Below are positions 34,946-44,431 of a stretch of DNA of 64,000 nucleotides, piece by piece. The DNA comes from Rhodopseudomonas infernalis (GTDB lineage: Bacteria; Pseudomonadota; Alphaproteobacteria; Rhizobiales; Xanthobacteraceae): NCBI RefSeq assembly GCF_022271405.1, contig NZ_JAJNAL010000005.1:62001-126000 (forward strand), in the 5' to 3' direction. The notes below the pieces were generated by a model. That model ran no database searches. It worked only from the letters and a program-made list of their open reading frames with translations, and was not told the origin of the DNA. The position numbers were made by a program, and so were the translations under genes. Within the stretch, counting starts at the first letter, position 1. Each line of letters opens with the position of its first letter.

Positions 34946-35610
34946 GCATGCAGGATGCCGCCACAGCGAGTTTGAACGGCGTCGAACGGCGCGGATTGAT
35001 GTTCGTGCTGTCGTCGCCGTCAGGCGCCGGCAAGACCACGTTGTCGCGCCAACTCGTCAAGGAAACCGTGGGACTGCAGATGTCGGTCTCGGCGACGACG
35101 CGACCGATGCGGCCGGGCGAAGTCGACGGCCGTGACTACTACTTCGTCGACCGCGCGAAATTCGACGCGATGGTCGCCGCCGGCGAATTCCTCGAATGGG
35201 CCAATGTGTTCGATAATTGCTACGGCACGCCGCGCGCGCCGGTCGACGCGGCGCTCGCTGCGGGGCGGGACGTGCTGTTCGACATCGACTGGCAGGGCAC
35301 GCAGCAGCTGCGCAGTCATGCGCCCAACGACGTCGTCAGCGTGTTCGTACTGCCGCCCTCGGTGCAGGCGCTCGAGCATCGGCTACACACGCGGGCGCAG
35401 GATTCCGATGCGGTCATCCACAGCCGGATGAAGAAGGCCGGCGACGAGATGAGCCACTACGACGCGTACGACTACATCGTCGTCAACGACAATATCGGCG
35501 TCGCCTTTGAGTCGGTGAAGGCGATCCTGCGCGCCGAGCAGCTCAAGCGCGAGCGACAGATCGGGATCGACGCTTTCGTCCGCGACATGCGGCGCGAGCT
35601 GGAGAAGTAA
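34942..35610 (+). CDS. gmk: Guanylate kinase
   Basis: Phosphorylates GMP to GDP. 222 residues: P-loop SSPSGAGKTTLSRQL near residue 25, SATTRPMRPGEVDGRDYYFV (GMP-binding), EFLEWANVFDNCYGTPRAPV and DIDWQGTQQL. Coupled to the yicC gene by ATGA overlap. A hairpin follows the stop. Confidence 0.98.
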   Translation: MSMQDAATASLNGVERRGLMFVLSSPSGAGKTTLSRQLVKETVGLQMSVSATTRPMRPGEVDGRDYYFVDRAKFDAMVAAGEFLEWANVFDNCYGTPRAPVDAALAAGRDVLFDIDWQGTQQLRSHAPNDVVSVFVLPPSVQALEHRLHTRAQDSDAVIHSRMKKAGDEMSHYDAYDYIVVNDNIGVAFESVKAILRAEQLKRERQIGIDAFVRDMRRELEK

Positions 35611-35623
35611 GCACCACGCAAAA

Positions 35624-35646
35624 CGGCCGCGCTGATGGCGCGGCCG
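35624..35646. terminator. Hairpin between gmk and the convergent membrane-protein gene
   Basis: Perfect 9-bp stem CGGCCGCGC / GCGCGGCCG with a 5-base loop, between two convergent genes ending at 35610 and 35670. No strong T tract. Confidence 0.65.
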
Positions 35647-35669
35647 CTGTGTTGTCGCTCAGCCTGTCT

Positions 35670-36683
35670 TCAGGCAGCCGGGCGCTTTTGCGCGCGCGCC
35701 AGCAGTTCCTCGATCTCGTCGCCGTCATCGACCGGAGCCTGATGTTGGCGTGCCGCCTTGATCCACGATGGCGGTTCGACGGGCTGCACCGGTGGCGACG
35801 GCTCGATGTCCTGGGTCGGCTGATCCAACGCCAGATCGGACGCCAGTGCCGGCTTGGCAGCCGCGCTCCAGATGTCCGGACGACCATTGACGTCACGACG
35901 GACCGCCGGTTCGCGCCGACCGAATTTGAAGATGCCGCCGACGATCAATCCCGCGAGCGCCAGAGCGGCCAGCAAGGCGGCGATCAGCGTGGCGGCGGAT
36001 CCGGCCGTCGCAATCGCGACGTTGGCGGGCGTGCCGCCCTTGGCGACGGCGTTCTGTGCCGCCGTGCGCAGCTTGCTGGAAGCATCCGCCGTCGCAGCGG
36101 CCGAAGCGTCGCTGGCGTGCGCGTCGGCCCAGCGTTGATCGACCGGTGAGCCTTGCGGCGTCGCTTGCGGCGAGGCGGCCGATGCATCGGAGGCTGTCGT
36201 CACCGTCGGCAGGGGAGCCGGAAACTGCGAGGCTGACGGTTGGGGCGCCGCTTCGCGCATCGGCGCGGGCTCCGGCGCGCCATGCACTTCCGCACGGGCA
36301 TTGGCGATCGATGGGCGCAGCGGTGCCGCAGCAGCGGGGGCAGGCTTCGGCGTGGCGGTCGGTGCCGCGCTGGTAGCGGCCGAAGCGGCTTCACTGCGTG
36401 CCGCTGTAGGCCCCGCATTGGCGGCCTGATCCTCGTCCGGCGCGGAGTCTGTGGCAGCGGTCGCCGGGCCAGCGGCGTCAGTCTTGGCGCGGACGTACCA
36501 GCACTTGCGCTTGTTGGCGTGGTCGGTTCGGTAAAACCAGTGACTGCCTGCAGGAGCGGCCCCCTGTGGCGCGGTCAGACACTCGCGCGCTTCGGCGGTC
36601 GTGGTGGTCAAGGCGGTGGAAGCGAGACTTGCGGCCAATCCCACGCTGGCGGCGCATAGGATCTTGGCGGTCTGCTGACGCAT
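35670..36683 (-). CDS. Exported Pro/Ala-rich protein with a C-terminal membrane helix, unknown function
   Basis: 337 residues. Signal sequence (AKILCAASVGLAASLASTALTTTTAEA); a small Cys-containing region (RECLTAPQGAAPAGSHWFYR and KRKCWYVRAK) like that of many rhizobial envelope proteins; about 150 residues of Ala/Pro/Ser low complexity; a membrane helix (ATLIAALLAALALAGLIVGGIF) near residue 245; and a short hydrophilic tail ending EIEELLARAQKRPAA. I recognise the Cys region as a recurrent alphaproteobacterial type but know no function. ATG 36683 follows GGGGGA. Confidence 0.75.
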   Translation of the reverse strand: MRQQTAKILCAASVGLAASLASTALTTTTAEARECLTAPQGAAPAGSHWFYRTDHANKRKCWYVRAKTDAAGPATAATDSAPDEDQAANAGPTAARSEAASAATSAAPTATPKPAPAAAAPLRPSIANARAEVHGAPEPAPMREAAPQPSASQFPAPLPTVTTASDASAASPQATPQGSPVDQRWADAHASDASAAATADASSKLRTAAQNAVAKGGTPANVAIATAGSAATLIAALLAALALAGLIVGGIFKFGRREPAVRRDVNGRPDIWSAAAKPALASDLALDQPTQDIEPSPPVQPVEPPSWIKAARQHQAPVDDGDEIEELLARAQKRPAA

Positions 36684-36791
36684 GGCATCCCCCAATTGTG
36701 ATGCGGTAACGGAAACTTATCTTTCCGTGTTGTCCGCAAGAAATGGGGTCGCAATAAGCCGCAAATCCGGTCGGCTTGAGACAAGAATCGG

Positions 36792-36828
36792 GCCCTGCAA
36801 CGCGGCCCATGGAACCGCGATGCAGGGC
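36792..36828 (-). terminator. Hairpin downstream of the alcohol dehydrogenase gene
   Basis: Nearly perfect 14-bp stem: GCCCTGCA-A-CGCGG pairs with CCGCG-A-TGCAGGGC around a 9-base loop, 12 bases past the dehydrogenase stop on the minus strand. Confidence 0.7.
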
Positions 36829-36839
36829 GCTGTTTTCGA

Positions 36840-37898
36840 TTAGTTCGTCAGCATGATGCGGCCGACGACCCTGCCGGCACGGAGCTGATCGATCCAGGTC
36901 TGCGCATCGGTCATCGGCTCTTCCTTCATCGGCGTCGGCTTGATCTTGCCGGCGCGCGCCAACTCCAGCAGTTCCTTGGTCTCTTCGAGCGTGCCGACCA
37001 TGAAGCCTTCGACGGTCATGCGCTTGTAGATCCACTGCACCATCGGCAGGGAGAACTCGCCGCCCATCAGGCCCGAGACCACGATCTTGCCGCCGCGCGC
37101 GACGGTGTTGACGGCGAAGTTCATCGACTTGTCGTTGCCGGCGAAATCGATCACGCCGTCGAAGCCGCCATCGGTCTCCTTGAAGATGCGCTTGGCGACG
37201 TCGGGCTCGGACGGATCGTAGGCCACAGCCGCGCCGTTCTTCAGCGCGGCTTCACGCGCTGCCGGGCTGAGGTCGGCAACCGCGATCGGCTGCTTGAACA
37301 TCGCCTGGGCCAACGACAGGCCCATCATGCCGACGCCGCCGAGGCCGACCAGCAGAAGATTGCGCTGGCGCGGGCGGTCGACCAGGCGCTTCAGCGCGCC
37401 GTAAGCGGTGATGCCGGAGCACATCAGCGTGGCGGCGACATTGGTCGGCAGCGGATCGTAGTCGAGCAGGTACTTGGCGTCCGGTACCAGCACATGGGTT
37501 GCGAAGCCGCCGTCGATGGACACGCCGAGGAAGCGGTTTCTGGCGCAAAGATTTTCGTCGCCGGCGAGGCAGTCGCGGCACTTGCCGCAGCCGATCCAGG
37601 GAAACACCGCCTTCTTGGTGCCGATCAAATCCTTCGGAGCATCGGGCCCGACTTCGGCGACGACGCCGGCGATCTCGTGACCGAGCGTGAACGGCAGCGT
37701 CATGCCGCGCGTGGTGTCGAGCTTCTTGCCGCCGCCGAGATCGGCGTAGCCGTCCTGAATGTGCAGATCGGAGTGACAGAGGCCGCAGCGTTCGATCTTG
37801 ACCAGCACCTCGCGGCCTTGCGGCTTCGGCGTGTCGACGATGGTCTCGCACAGCGGGGCTGCGAATTTCACCAAAGACTGGCGACGCATCTGCGTCAT
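36840..37898 (-). CDS. Zinc-dependent alcohol dehydrogenase (MDR family)
   Basis: A 352-residue medium-chain dehydrogenase. Catalytic zinc ligands: Cys in GLCHSDLH and His in LGHEIAGVV; structural-zinc cysteines in GCGKCRDCLAGDENLC; Rossmann motif LLVGLGGVGMMGLSLAQ. NAD(P)-dependent oxidation of an alcohol is predicted; the substrate is unknown, and aromatic or alicyclic alcohol substrates are possible in this group. It is the last gene before the rsmA cluster and separated from it by 15 bases, so read-through is likely. Confidence 0.93.
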   Translation of the reverse strand: MTQMRRQSLVKFAAPLCETIVDTPKPQGREVLVKIERCGLCHSDLHIQDGYADLGGGKKLDTTRGMTLPFTLGHEIAGVVAEVGPDAPKDLIGTKKAVFPWIGCGKCRDCLAGDENLCARNRFLGVSIDGGFATHVLVPDAKYLLDYDPLPTNVAATLMCSGITAYGALKRLVDRPRQRNLLLVGLGGVGMMGLSLAQAMFKQPIAVADLSPAAREAALKNGAAVAYDPSEPDVAKRIFKETDGGFDGVIDFAGNDKSMNFAVNTVARGGKIVVSGLMGGEFSLPMVQWIYKRMTVEGFMVGTLEETKELLELARAGKIKPTPMKEEPMTDAQTWIDQLRAGRVVGRIMLTN

Positions 37899-37913
37899 GG
37901 CGGCTCTCTCCCT

Positions 37914-38777
37914 TCAGGATGTGTTTTTGTGGTTCCGTATATTGGCCAATTCATTGGCCATGGCAACAAAGCCCGACACCGGGACAGTTTCGGCGCGCCG
38001 CGTCGGATCGACACCGGCCGCGGCAGCGAGCCTTGCCGGGTCGACGCCGAGCGACTTCAGGCTCTGACGCAGCATCTTGCGTCGCTGGCCGAAGGCGGCC
38101 GCGGCGACCTGTTCGAGCATCGCGCGATCGCACGGCGCGGGCGCTTCGCGCGGTTTCAAACGCACCACCGTGGATGTCACTTTCGGCTGCGGCACGAAAG
38201 CCGATGGCGGGATGTCGAACAGCATGTTGGTCTCGCAGCGCCAGTTCGACAGCACCGCGAGGCGTCCGTACGCATCGTCGTTATCGGGCGCGACGATGCG
38301 TTGCGCGACCTCGCGCTGAAACATCAGCACCATCATCTCGTACCAGGGCGGCCACGGCTCGGCGCACAGCCAACCGATCAGCAGCGGCGTCGCGATGTTG
38401 TAGGGCAGGTTGGCGACGATCCGGGCCCGCGTGTCGCCGAGCAGCGGACGCGGGTCGAACTGCATCGCATCGGCGCAGATAATCTCGAGCCGGCCGGGAT
38501 AGTGCGCGGCGATCTCCTCGAGCGCCCCGAGCGCGCGCGCGTCGCGTTCGATCGCGATCACGCGCCCGGCGCCGCACGCAAGCAGCGCTCGCGTCAGTCC
38601 GCCCGGGCCTGGACCGATCTCGATCACCGTGGCGCCGTCGAGCGGGCCAGCGGCGCGCGCGATGCGGGACGTCAGGTTGAGGTCGAGCAGGAAGTTCTGG
38701 CCGAGCGATTTCTTGGCGGCGAGATCGTGCCGCTTGATGACATCGCGCAGTGGCGGCAGATCGTCGATCGCGCTCAT
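37914..38777 (-). CDS. rsmA: 16S rRNA (adenine1518/1519-N6)-dimethyltransferase
   Basis: KsgA: dimethylates two adenines of helix 45 in 16S rRNA. 287 residues with [11 protein letters not shown], the SAM motif [16 protein letters not shown], and the N6-adenine motif [15 protein letters not shown]-terminal [16 protein letters not shown] is typical. The ATG at 38777 overlaps the pdxA stop, which excludes the longer open frame upstream. Order surA-pdxA-rsmA matches E. coli. Confidence 0.97.
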   Translation of the reverse strand: MSAIDDLPPLRDVIKRHDLAAKKSLGQNFLLDLNLTSRIARAAGPLDGATVIEIGPGPGGLTRALLACGAGRVIAIERDARALGALEEIAAHYPGRLEIICADAMQFDPRPLLGDTRARIVANLPYNIATPLLIGWLCAEPWPPWYEMMVLMFQREVAQRIVAPDNDDAYGRLAVLSNWRCETNMLFDIPPSAFVPQPKVTSTVVRLKPREAPAPCDRAMLEQVAAAAFGQRRKMLRQSLKSLGVDPARLAAAAGVDPTRRAETVPVSGFVAMANELANIRNHKNTS

Positions 38778-39778
38778 CTGCGTGGTGCGTCCGCCATGCG
38801 GGCCGCGAGCTTCAATGCGGCGATCAGGCTCGACGGATTGGCGCGGCCGCTGCCGGCGATATCGAACGCCGTGCCGTGATCGGGCGAAGTGCGGACGAAG
38901 GGCAGGCCGAGCGTGACGTTGACGCCTTCGTCGAACGCGATGGTCTTGATCGGGATCAGCGCCTGATCGTGATACATGCAGATCGCGCAGTCGTAGCGCG
39001 TGCGTGCGGCGGCATGGAACATCGTATCTGCGGGCAGCGGCCCGCGCGCGTCGATGCCGTCGCGGCGCAGGATCTCGACGGCTGGCGCGACAATGGTGCG
39101 ATCCTCCGTGCCGAGTGATCCGTCCTCGCCGGCATGCGGATTGAGGCCGGCGATCGCCAGCCGCGGCGCCGCGATGCCGAGCCGGCTCCGCAGATCGCGC
39201 ACCACGATGCGTGTGGTGGAAACGATCATCTCGGTGGTGAGCTGCGCAATCGCATCGCGCAGCGAGACGTGGATGGTGACCGGCACGACCGCGAGGCTCG
39301 GGCACCACAGCATCATCACCGGCTGCGGCGCTGCGCCATCGCCGCGGGCGAGCTCGGCGAGAAATTCGGTATGGCCGGGATGCGCGAAGCCGGCCTGGTA
39401 CAGCACGCTCTTGGCGATCGGATTGGTCACGACTGCGGCGGCGCGGCCGCTGCGGACGTCATCGACCGCGCATCGGATCGCCGCGATTGCGGCCGGGGCG
39501 CTGGTGGCGTCCGGCTTGCCGGGTGCAGCGGTCGCGGGATGGCCGGTCGGAACGACGGGCAGGGCGTGCGCGAAGGTGGCAACCGCTTGCTCAATCGCGA
39601 CCTCGGCGATCGGAATCTCGAAGCCGAGCGCGCGCGCGCGGTGCGCGATGCAGTCGGCGTCGCCCCGCACATAAAACGGCGGAAGCTGCGCCGCGTCGCG
39701 GCGCAGCCATGCTGCGATGGTGATGTCGGGGCCGATGCCGGCGGGTTCGCCGAGCGACAGCGCGAGAGGTTGGCTCAT
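38774..39778 (-). CDS. pdxA: 4-hydroxythreonine-4-phosphate dehydrogenase
   Basis: NAD-dependent step of pyridoxal-5'-phosphate synthesis. 334 residues: [39 protein letters not shown] in parts, [20 protein letters not shown] and [17 protein letters not shown], which hold the metal-binding histidines. It lies between surA and rsmA and overlaps rsmA by four bases. Confidence 0.97.
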   Translation of the reverse strand: MSQPLALSLGEPAGIGPDITIAAWLRRDAAQLPPFYVRGDADCIAHRARALGFEIPIAEVAIEQAVATFAHALPVVPTGHPATAAPGKPDATSAPAAIAAIRCAVDDVRSGRAAAVVTNPIAKSVLYQAGFAHPGHTEFLAELARGDGAAPQPVMMLWCPSLAVVPVTIHVSLRDAIAQLTTEMIVSTTRIVVRDLRSRLGIAAPRLAIAGLNPHAGEDGSLGTEDRTIVAPAVEILRRDGIDARGPLPADTMFHAAARTRYDCAICMYHDQALIPIKTIAFDEGVNVTLGLPFVRTSPDHGTAFDIAGSGRANPSSLIAALKLAARMADAPRR

Positions 39779-39812
39779 GGTGTCCGTCCGCGGCCCGGCG
39801 GCCGCGGTATCG

Positions 39813-40769
39813 TCAACGGCCGGATCGCCCGGCCTCGGTTCCGCGATACTCGATCATCGCGGCATTGCGCACTTCGCGCAAATAATCCTTCGACTTGGCC
39901 TGGAATTTCTCCGCGAACATCTTCTCGCGGATCTCGCGCTTCTTCGGCGTGTCGGCGGTAGTCGGCTTGCGTCCGCACAGCGCCACCATCTCGATGCCCT
40001 GACGGGTCGCCTCGGGCGCGGTCAACTGACCGACCGGCGTCTTGTCCAGAATCTCGCGAAGCGCGGGCGGGAGGTCGGCCGAGGTCTTCACCACCGTGCT
40101 GCGGATTGCCGTGTTGGGCAGTGCCTTGAAGATCCGGTCGGCATCGGCGCAGCTCTGGACGCGGCCGCGCAGCGACTCGGCCTCCTTGCGCCGGGCCTCC
40201 ATTGCGCCGCTGTCCGAACTGCGCGACACGATCAGCACGATCGGACGCATCTGATATTCGAAGCTCTCCGCGGTGCCTTTGTCGTCGCTGCCGCCGGCGG
40301 CAAGCTTGGCCTGGATGTCTCGCTCGCCGACCAGCAGGCTGTCCTTGAATCGGCCGCGGATCAGGCTGGTCCAGACCATATCGGCCTTGATTTTCGACTT
40401 CAGCGTTTCGGGCCGAATACCTTGAGCCGCAAGCATTTTCGTGAGTTGGTCCGACGACATCCGCATCCGCGAGCCCATCGACGCAAACGATGAATCAATG
40501 TCGGAATCGCTCGGCGACACGCCGTATTTTTTGCCCTCGCGGACTTTCACCTTTTCATCGATCAGCTCGTCCAGCACCTGCTGCCGGGAGCGCGTCTGAT
40601 GCGACAGCTTGTCCAGTCTCATGCGTTGTTCGATATCGAAGGTGGTGATCGGCTCGCCGTTGACCATGACGGCAACGCTCTGCGCACGCGCCGCTTCAGA
40701 TCCACCGCACGCTAGCGCTGCACAGAAAAGCGTGGCGCCGACGATTCGAAAAAGAATGTTCTTCGTCAT
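39813..40769 (-). CDS. surA: SurA-like periplasmic chaperone / peptidyl-prolyl isomerase
   Basis: A 318-residue exported protein with signal peptide ending ARAQ. The N-terminal SurA domain starts [21 protein letters not shown], then [21 protein letters not shown]; the C-terminal part resembles a degenerate parvulin domain ([11 protein letters not shown]..., [21 protein letters not shown]...[10 protein letters not shown]). SurA escorts outer-membrane proteins, including LptD, to the BAM complex. It lies between lptD and pdxA as in E. coli. It has one PPIase-like region, not two. Confidence 0.9.
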   Translation of the reverse strand: MTKNILFRIVGATLFCAALACGGSEAARAQSVAVMVNGEPITTFDIEQRMRLDKLSHQTRSRQQVLDELIDEKVKVREGKKYGVSPSDSDIDSSFASMGSRMRMSSDQLTKMLAAQGIRPETLKSKIKADMVWTSLIRGRFKDSLLVGERDIQAKLAAGGSDDKGTAESFEYQMRPIVLIVSRSSDSGAMEARRKEAESLRGRVQSCADADRIFKALPNTAIRSTVVKTSADLPPALREILDKTPVGQLTAPEATRQGIEMVALCGRKPTTADTPKKREIREKMFAEKFQAKSKDYLREVRNAAMIEYRGTEAGRSGR

Positions 40770-40831
40770 GGGGTGCGCGGGCCTCCCAGCCGATGCGTTG
40801 GTTCGGGGACGGGCGATCAGGGTGCCCGGTG

Positions 40832-43336
40832 CTATTGGCCGATCAGGCCGTTCGACGCCCCGGATACGCTCTGCTGCATCGCGCTCATACCGAGGGTCCG
40901 AAGACCGATCTGCAGCATCACCGAGTGATTGAGCGTCGGTGTGGTTCCGTAGTTGGCGTAGGCGTAACCGGTCACATAGTTCAGCGCGAGGACGAAGCAG
41001 TCGTCCACGTAGCCGGCTCCGACGATATACTGGTTGATGCGGTTGGCCTCAAGATCCCAACGGGCACCGCCCGAAACGACCCAGTTCTGCGCCAATTTAA
41101 TCGAGCCGGTGGTCAGAATACCCTGACGACGCGTCAGGAAGCCGAGTTCCGGCTGAGCCGCGTAGCTGCCGTAGATTGTGCTGACCGACCAGCGATTAAA
41201 CGACGCAGACGCCTCGGCTTCGAACCGATTGACCGCCCCGGTGGCCTCGTCGATCCGCGCGCGGCTGGTGAACTTGTAGGTCGAGTTCGGCGAATACGAC
41301 ACCCGCGCGACGTAGTCGGAGCGGGCGTTGGCGAGCCCGGAATCGAGGCCCGTGTTGGTGATGTCCTTCACCGCAAACGAGTTCATGCCGAACAGCTGGT
41401 AGGACTGGCCGAACAGCACGTTGATCGAGCCGCCGCGGTCGAATTGCGTGGTCGCCTGGATGCCGACATTGGCCCGGCCGCCGCCTTCGACGCGGTCGTA
41501 GCCCGAAAATTTGTCGACGCTGAACAGATTGCTGGTGTCGAACACCATGCTCTGCGCGTCTTCGTTCGGCAGCCGGCCCGCATAGGTTTCGTTCGGGCGG
41601 ATGATGACCTGCGCGATCGGCTCGATCGTCGTGGTACCCCACGGCTGAACGTTGATGAACGGGTAGCGATATTCCATGCCGATCGTCGGCATCACCCGGA
41701 ACGCCTGGGTGTCGCCGGTCGGTAGATAGTTGGACACGCCCGGCTGGTTCGAGATCGAGGAATCGATCGCGTCGGCGCGCAGCGAGGCGAATGGGGTCCA
41801 AATCTGGCCCCAACGATCGGTGAACGAGCGGCGCCATTGTCCTTCGACCGTGGCGCGGGTGTAGGTGCCGGGAATGCCGCGCAGCAGGCAGCTCGACGGC
41901 ATGCGCGCAGCCGGATCGGCCGAGGTGGTCAGGCACAGACCGGTGGTGTTGGCGATCGTGGTGATCGGATCGAACTGTGCGGTCTGCCGGCTCAGGCTGG
42001 TCAGGTTGGTCTTGTAGCTGAACTCGCCGCCGAAGATGTTGTGGTCGAGCGTCTTGTTGTAGTCCAGCACCGGGTGGATGACCGGGATCTGGCCCTGAAT
42101 GTCCGCAGCCGCCCAGCCGAGATAGTGGATCGCGCGCAGGTCGAAATAGGAGCGGTTGCCGACTCCCGTCAGATAGATCTGCGACGTCGCTTCAGTCGTC
42201 TGATTCAGGAAGGTGCCCCAGCTGTCGCGATACTGCGACAGCCGATAGTCCAGAAAGAATGCGCGATCGGACAGCAGCACGCCTTCCCAGCCGAACACCC
42301 ATTTGTCGTTGAGCGCGAATTCGCCCTTGGTATCGACGCCGCCGCGCAGCGAACGGTTGCCTGGCGCCGAGCCGAATGCATCGGGGTCCAACTGATTGAT
42401 GCCGTAAGCGCGGATCTGATAGGCGCCGTTCAGCAACTGCTGACGGAATTCGCCCTGCATCAACACGCCTTGCTTGGTGGTCACGCGCGGCGTCAGTGTC
42501 ACGTCGTAGTCGGGCGCGAGCGCCCAGTAGAACGGGACTTCGAAGCCCATGCCGAAGGTGGTGTTGGTCGAGTAGAACGGCATCAGGAAGCCGGTCTTGC
42601 GCTTCACCGTCGGGTCGGGCGTCGAGAAGAACGGCAGATAGGCCATCGGAACGCCGAAGAATTCGAGCTGGGCGTTCTCGAAGTACAGCATCTTGTCGGT
42701 CTGATCGTGGATGATCCGAGCGCCCTTGACCTGCCATAGCGGGGGCTTCTTCGGATCGTCCTTACAGGGCGCGCAGGCGGTATACACGCCGTTCTGGAAG
42801 ACGTTGTAGTCGCCGCCGGTCCGATCGGCGCGCGACGCGGCGATCCGGGTATCCTCGGCGGTGTCGACGCGCAGCGAATCGACGAACCCATCGCGGTAGT
42901 CGTCGCTCAGGTCGAGCAGGTTGGCGTAGGTGATCTTGCCGGTTGCGTCCGTCATGCGGACGTTGCCTTCGGCGCGCAGACGCTTGGTGTTCTGATCGTA
43001 GACCAGCCGGTCGGCCTCAACGGTGGTGCCGTTGTAGAACATCTGAACGTTGCCGACGGCTGCGACGCGCTTGTTGTTGTAGTCGTAATTGACCTCGGTC
43101 GCCTGCACGAGCATCTGCCCGTTGTTCGCAGACTGCGGCGGGCGGGCACGGGGCGGACGCGGATTGTAGGTGTAGCTTTGCGCTTCGGCGGCCGACATCG
43201 ACGACAGCTCGACTGCTCCGGCGAGTGCCAGAACGGCGAGGGGAATCGCACAGCTTGCCAACAGCGAGCGTTTGCGGCGCAGCAGGGCTCTCCGCAGCTT
43301 GGATGGCTTGTCGTGGAGGGCGGCAAACACAGCCAC
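40832..43336 (-). CDS. lptD: LPS-assembly protein LptD
   Basis: Outer-membrane beta-barrel that inserts lipopolysaccharide. 834 residues: N-terminal signal region (LLASCAIPLAVLALAGAVELSS), an OstA-type jellyroll (MLVQATEVNYDYNNKRVAAVG, VRMTDATGKITYANLLDLSD), and a large barrel with many aromatic strands. The start is taken as GTG 43336, overlapping the lptG TAG in TAGTG, seven bases after AGGAGG. The open frame extends upstream to 43402 inside lptG but lacks such a site. Confidence 0.95.
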   Translation of the reverse strand: MAVFAALHDKPSKLRRALLRRKRSLLASCAIPLAVLALAGAVELSSMSAAEAQSYTYNPRPPRARPPQSANNGQMLVQATEVNYDYNNKRVAAVGNVQMFYNGTTVEADRLVYDQNTKRLRAEGNVRMTDATGKITYANLLDLSDDYRDGFVDSLRVDTAEDTRIAASRADRTGGDYNVFQNGVYTACAPCKDDPKKPPLWQVKGARIIHDQTDKMLYFENAQLEFFGVPMAYLPFFSTPDPTVKRKTGFLMPFYSTNTTFGMGFEVPFYWALAPDYDVTLTPRVTTKQGVLMQGEFRQQLLNGAYQIRAYGINQLDPDAFGSAPGNRSLRGGVDTKGEFALNDKWVFGWEGVLLSDRAFFLDYRLSQYRDSWGTFLNQTTEATSQIYLTGVGNRSYFDLRAIHYLGWAAADIQGQIPVIHPVLDYNKTLDHNIFGGEFSYKTNLTSLSRQTAQFDPITTIANTTGLCLTTSADPAARMPSSCLLRGIPGTYTRATVEGQWRRSFTDRWGQIWTPFASLRADAIDSSISNQPGVSNYLPTGDTQAFRVMPTIGMEYRYPFINVQPWGTTTIEPIAQVIIRPNETYAGRLPNEDAQSMVFDTSNLFSVDKFSGYDRVEGGGRANVGIQATTQFDRGGSINVLFGQSYQLFGMNSFAVKDITNTGLDSGLANARSDYVARVSYSPNSTYKFTSRARIDEATGAVNRFEAEASASFNRWSVSTIYGSYAAQPELGFLTRRQGILTTGSIKLAQNWVVSGGARWDLEANRINQYIVGAGYVDDCFVLALNYVTGYAYANYGTTPTLNHSVMLQIGLRTLGMSAMQQSVSGASNGLIGQ

Positions 43337-44421
43337 TACCCGTCCTCCTGGTAGAGCAAGGCTAGGAATCCAGCGAGACCGCCCACACACACGGGCAACC
43401 ACGCCGCAGCGAGGGGATGCATCAATTCAGCCTTGCTCAAATCTTCGGTCACTTTCGACAGGATATAGAGCAGAAAGCCTGCCCCCACGCCACTCAAAAC
43501 CATCTTTTGCACGCCGCCGAAACGGAAGAATCGCAAGCTCACAGAAGCAGCTAGCATGACCATCGCGGCCAACAAAAACGGCTTTGCCAGAAGCTTATGG
43601 TACTGCAGCCGGTACCCGGCTGTGGCAAATCCGGAGCTCTCCGAGGCTTTGATGTACGCCGGAAGTTGCCAAAATGACACACTTTCGGGGGTGGCAAAAC
43701 TATTGCGGACCTGCGCGAGGGTGAGGGCCGTCGGAAGCCGGAAGGTGTCCTGGATGACGGGAGCGGCGTCCATCGTGTAACGCCGAACGTCTTTCAGCAG
43801 CCAGAAGCCTGGTTCGAGAACGGCTTCGCGGGCCTCGATTCGCTCCTTGAACTGGAAGTCGGGCTCGAACCTGAACACGCTGATTCCGGTCAGCACCGCA
43901 CCCTGCTGCTGGCTGCGTGCGGCGTTGATGATCGACTGGCCTTCCGGGCTGATCTGATTCATCCAGAAGCCACTGGCGTCCTGCAAGCTGCCGGACCCCT
44001 GGCCGAACATCTCGGCCTCCATCTGTTTGGAGCGCTCCTGCATGTAGGCGGACATCGGGTTGAACACCGCGCTGGCGAACACGCCGAGCGCGACGGCGCT
44101 CCACAGCGCCGGCGAAACAAACTGCCAGGCTGACAGCCCGGCGGCCCTGGCAATGACCAACTCGAGTCGCCGCGATAGCGCCAGATAACAGGTCATGGCG
44201 CCGATCAGGATGCAAAACGGCATCAGCCGTTCGAGCAGTTGCGGCACGCGGTAGAACGAGGCCTGCGCAACCGTCAATGCCGACACCGCGAGGCCGCCGG
44301 CACGGCGCAGAAGGTCGATGTAGTCGACGAACACCAGCAGCACGAACAATCCGAAGAACACGCCCAGCGCCGACATGACGAAGCGGGCAGCGAGGTAGCG
44401 TCCAAGCGTGTTCAACACCAT
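43336..44421 (-). CDS. lptG: LPS export ABC transporter permease LptG
   Basis: A 361-residue inner-membrane permease with the LptF/G fold: N-terminal helices (LGRYLAARFVMSALGVFFGLF), the coupling RRLELVIARAAGLSAWQFVSP region, a periplasmic beta-jellyroll in the middle (VFRFEPDFQFKERIEAREAV), and C-terminal helices. With LptF and LptB it extracts LPS from the inner membrane. It starts 10 bases after lptF, and its stop overlaps lptD. Confidence 0.95.
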   Translation of the reverse strand: MVLNTLGRYLAARFVMSALGVFFGLFVLLVFVDYIDLLRRAGGLAVSALTVAQASFYRVPQLLERLMPFCILIGAMTCYLALSRRLELVIARAAGLSAWQFVSPALWSAVALGVFASAVFNPMSAYMQERSKQMEAEMFGQGSGSLQDASGFWMNQISPEGQSIINAARSQQQGAVLTGISVFRFEPDFQFKERIEAREAVLEPGFWLLKDVRRYTMDAAPVIQDTFRLPTALTLAQVRNSFATPESVSFWQLPAYIKASESSGFATAGYRLQYHKLLAKPFLLAAMVMLAASVSLRFFRFGGVQKMVLSGVGAGFLLYILSKVTEDLSKAELMHPLAAAWLPVCVGGLAGFLALLYQEDG

Positions 44422-44431
44422 CGCGCGCACC

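Noticed and set aside
37914-39308. 464-codon frame that would extend rsmA upstream through pdxA
   Set aside because: The pdxA reading is strongly supported there; rsmA begins at 38777 with the ATGA overlap.
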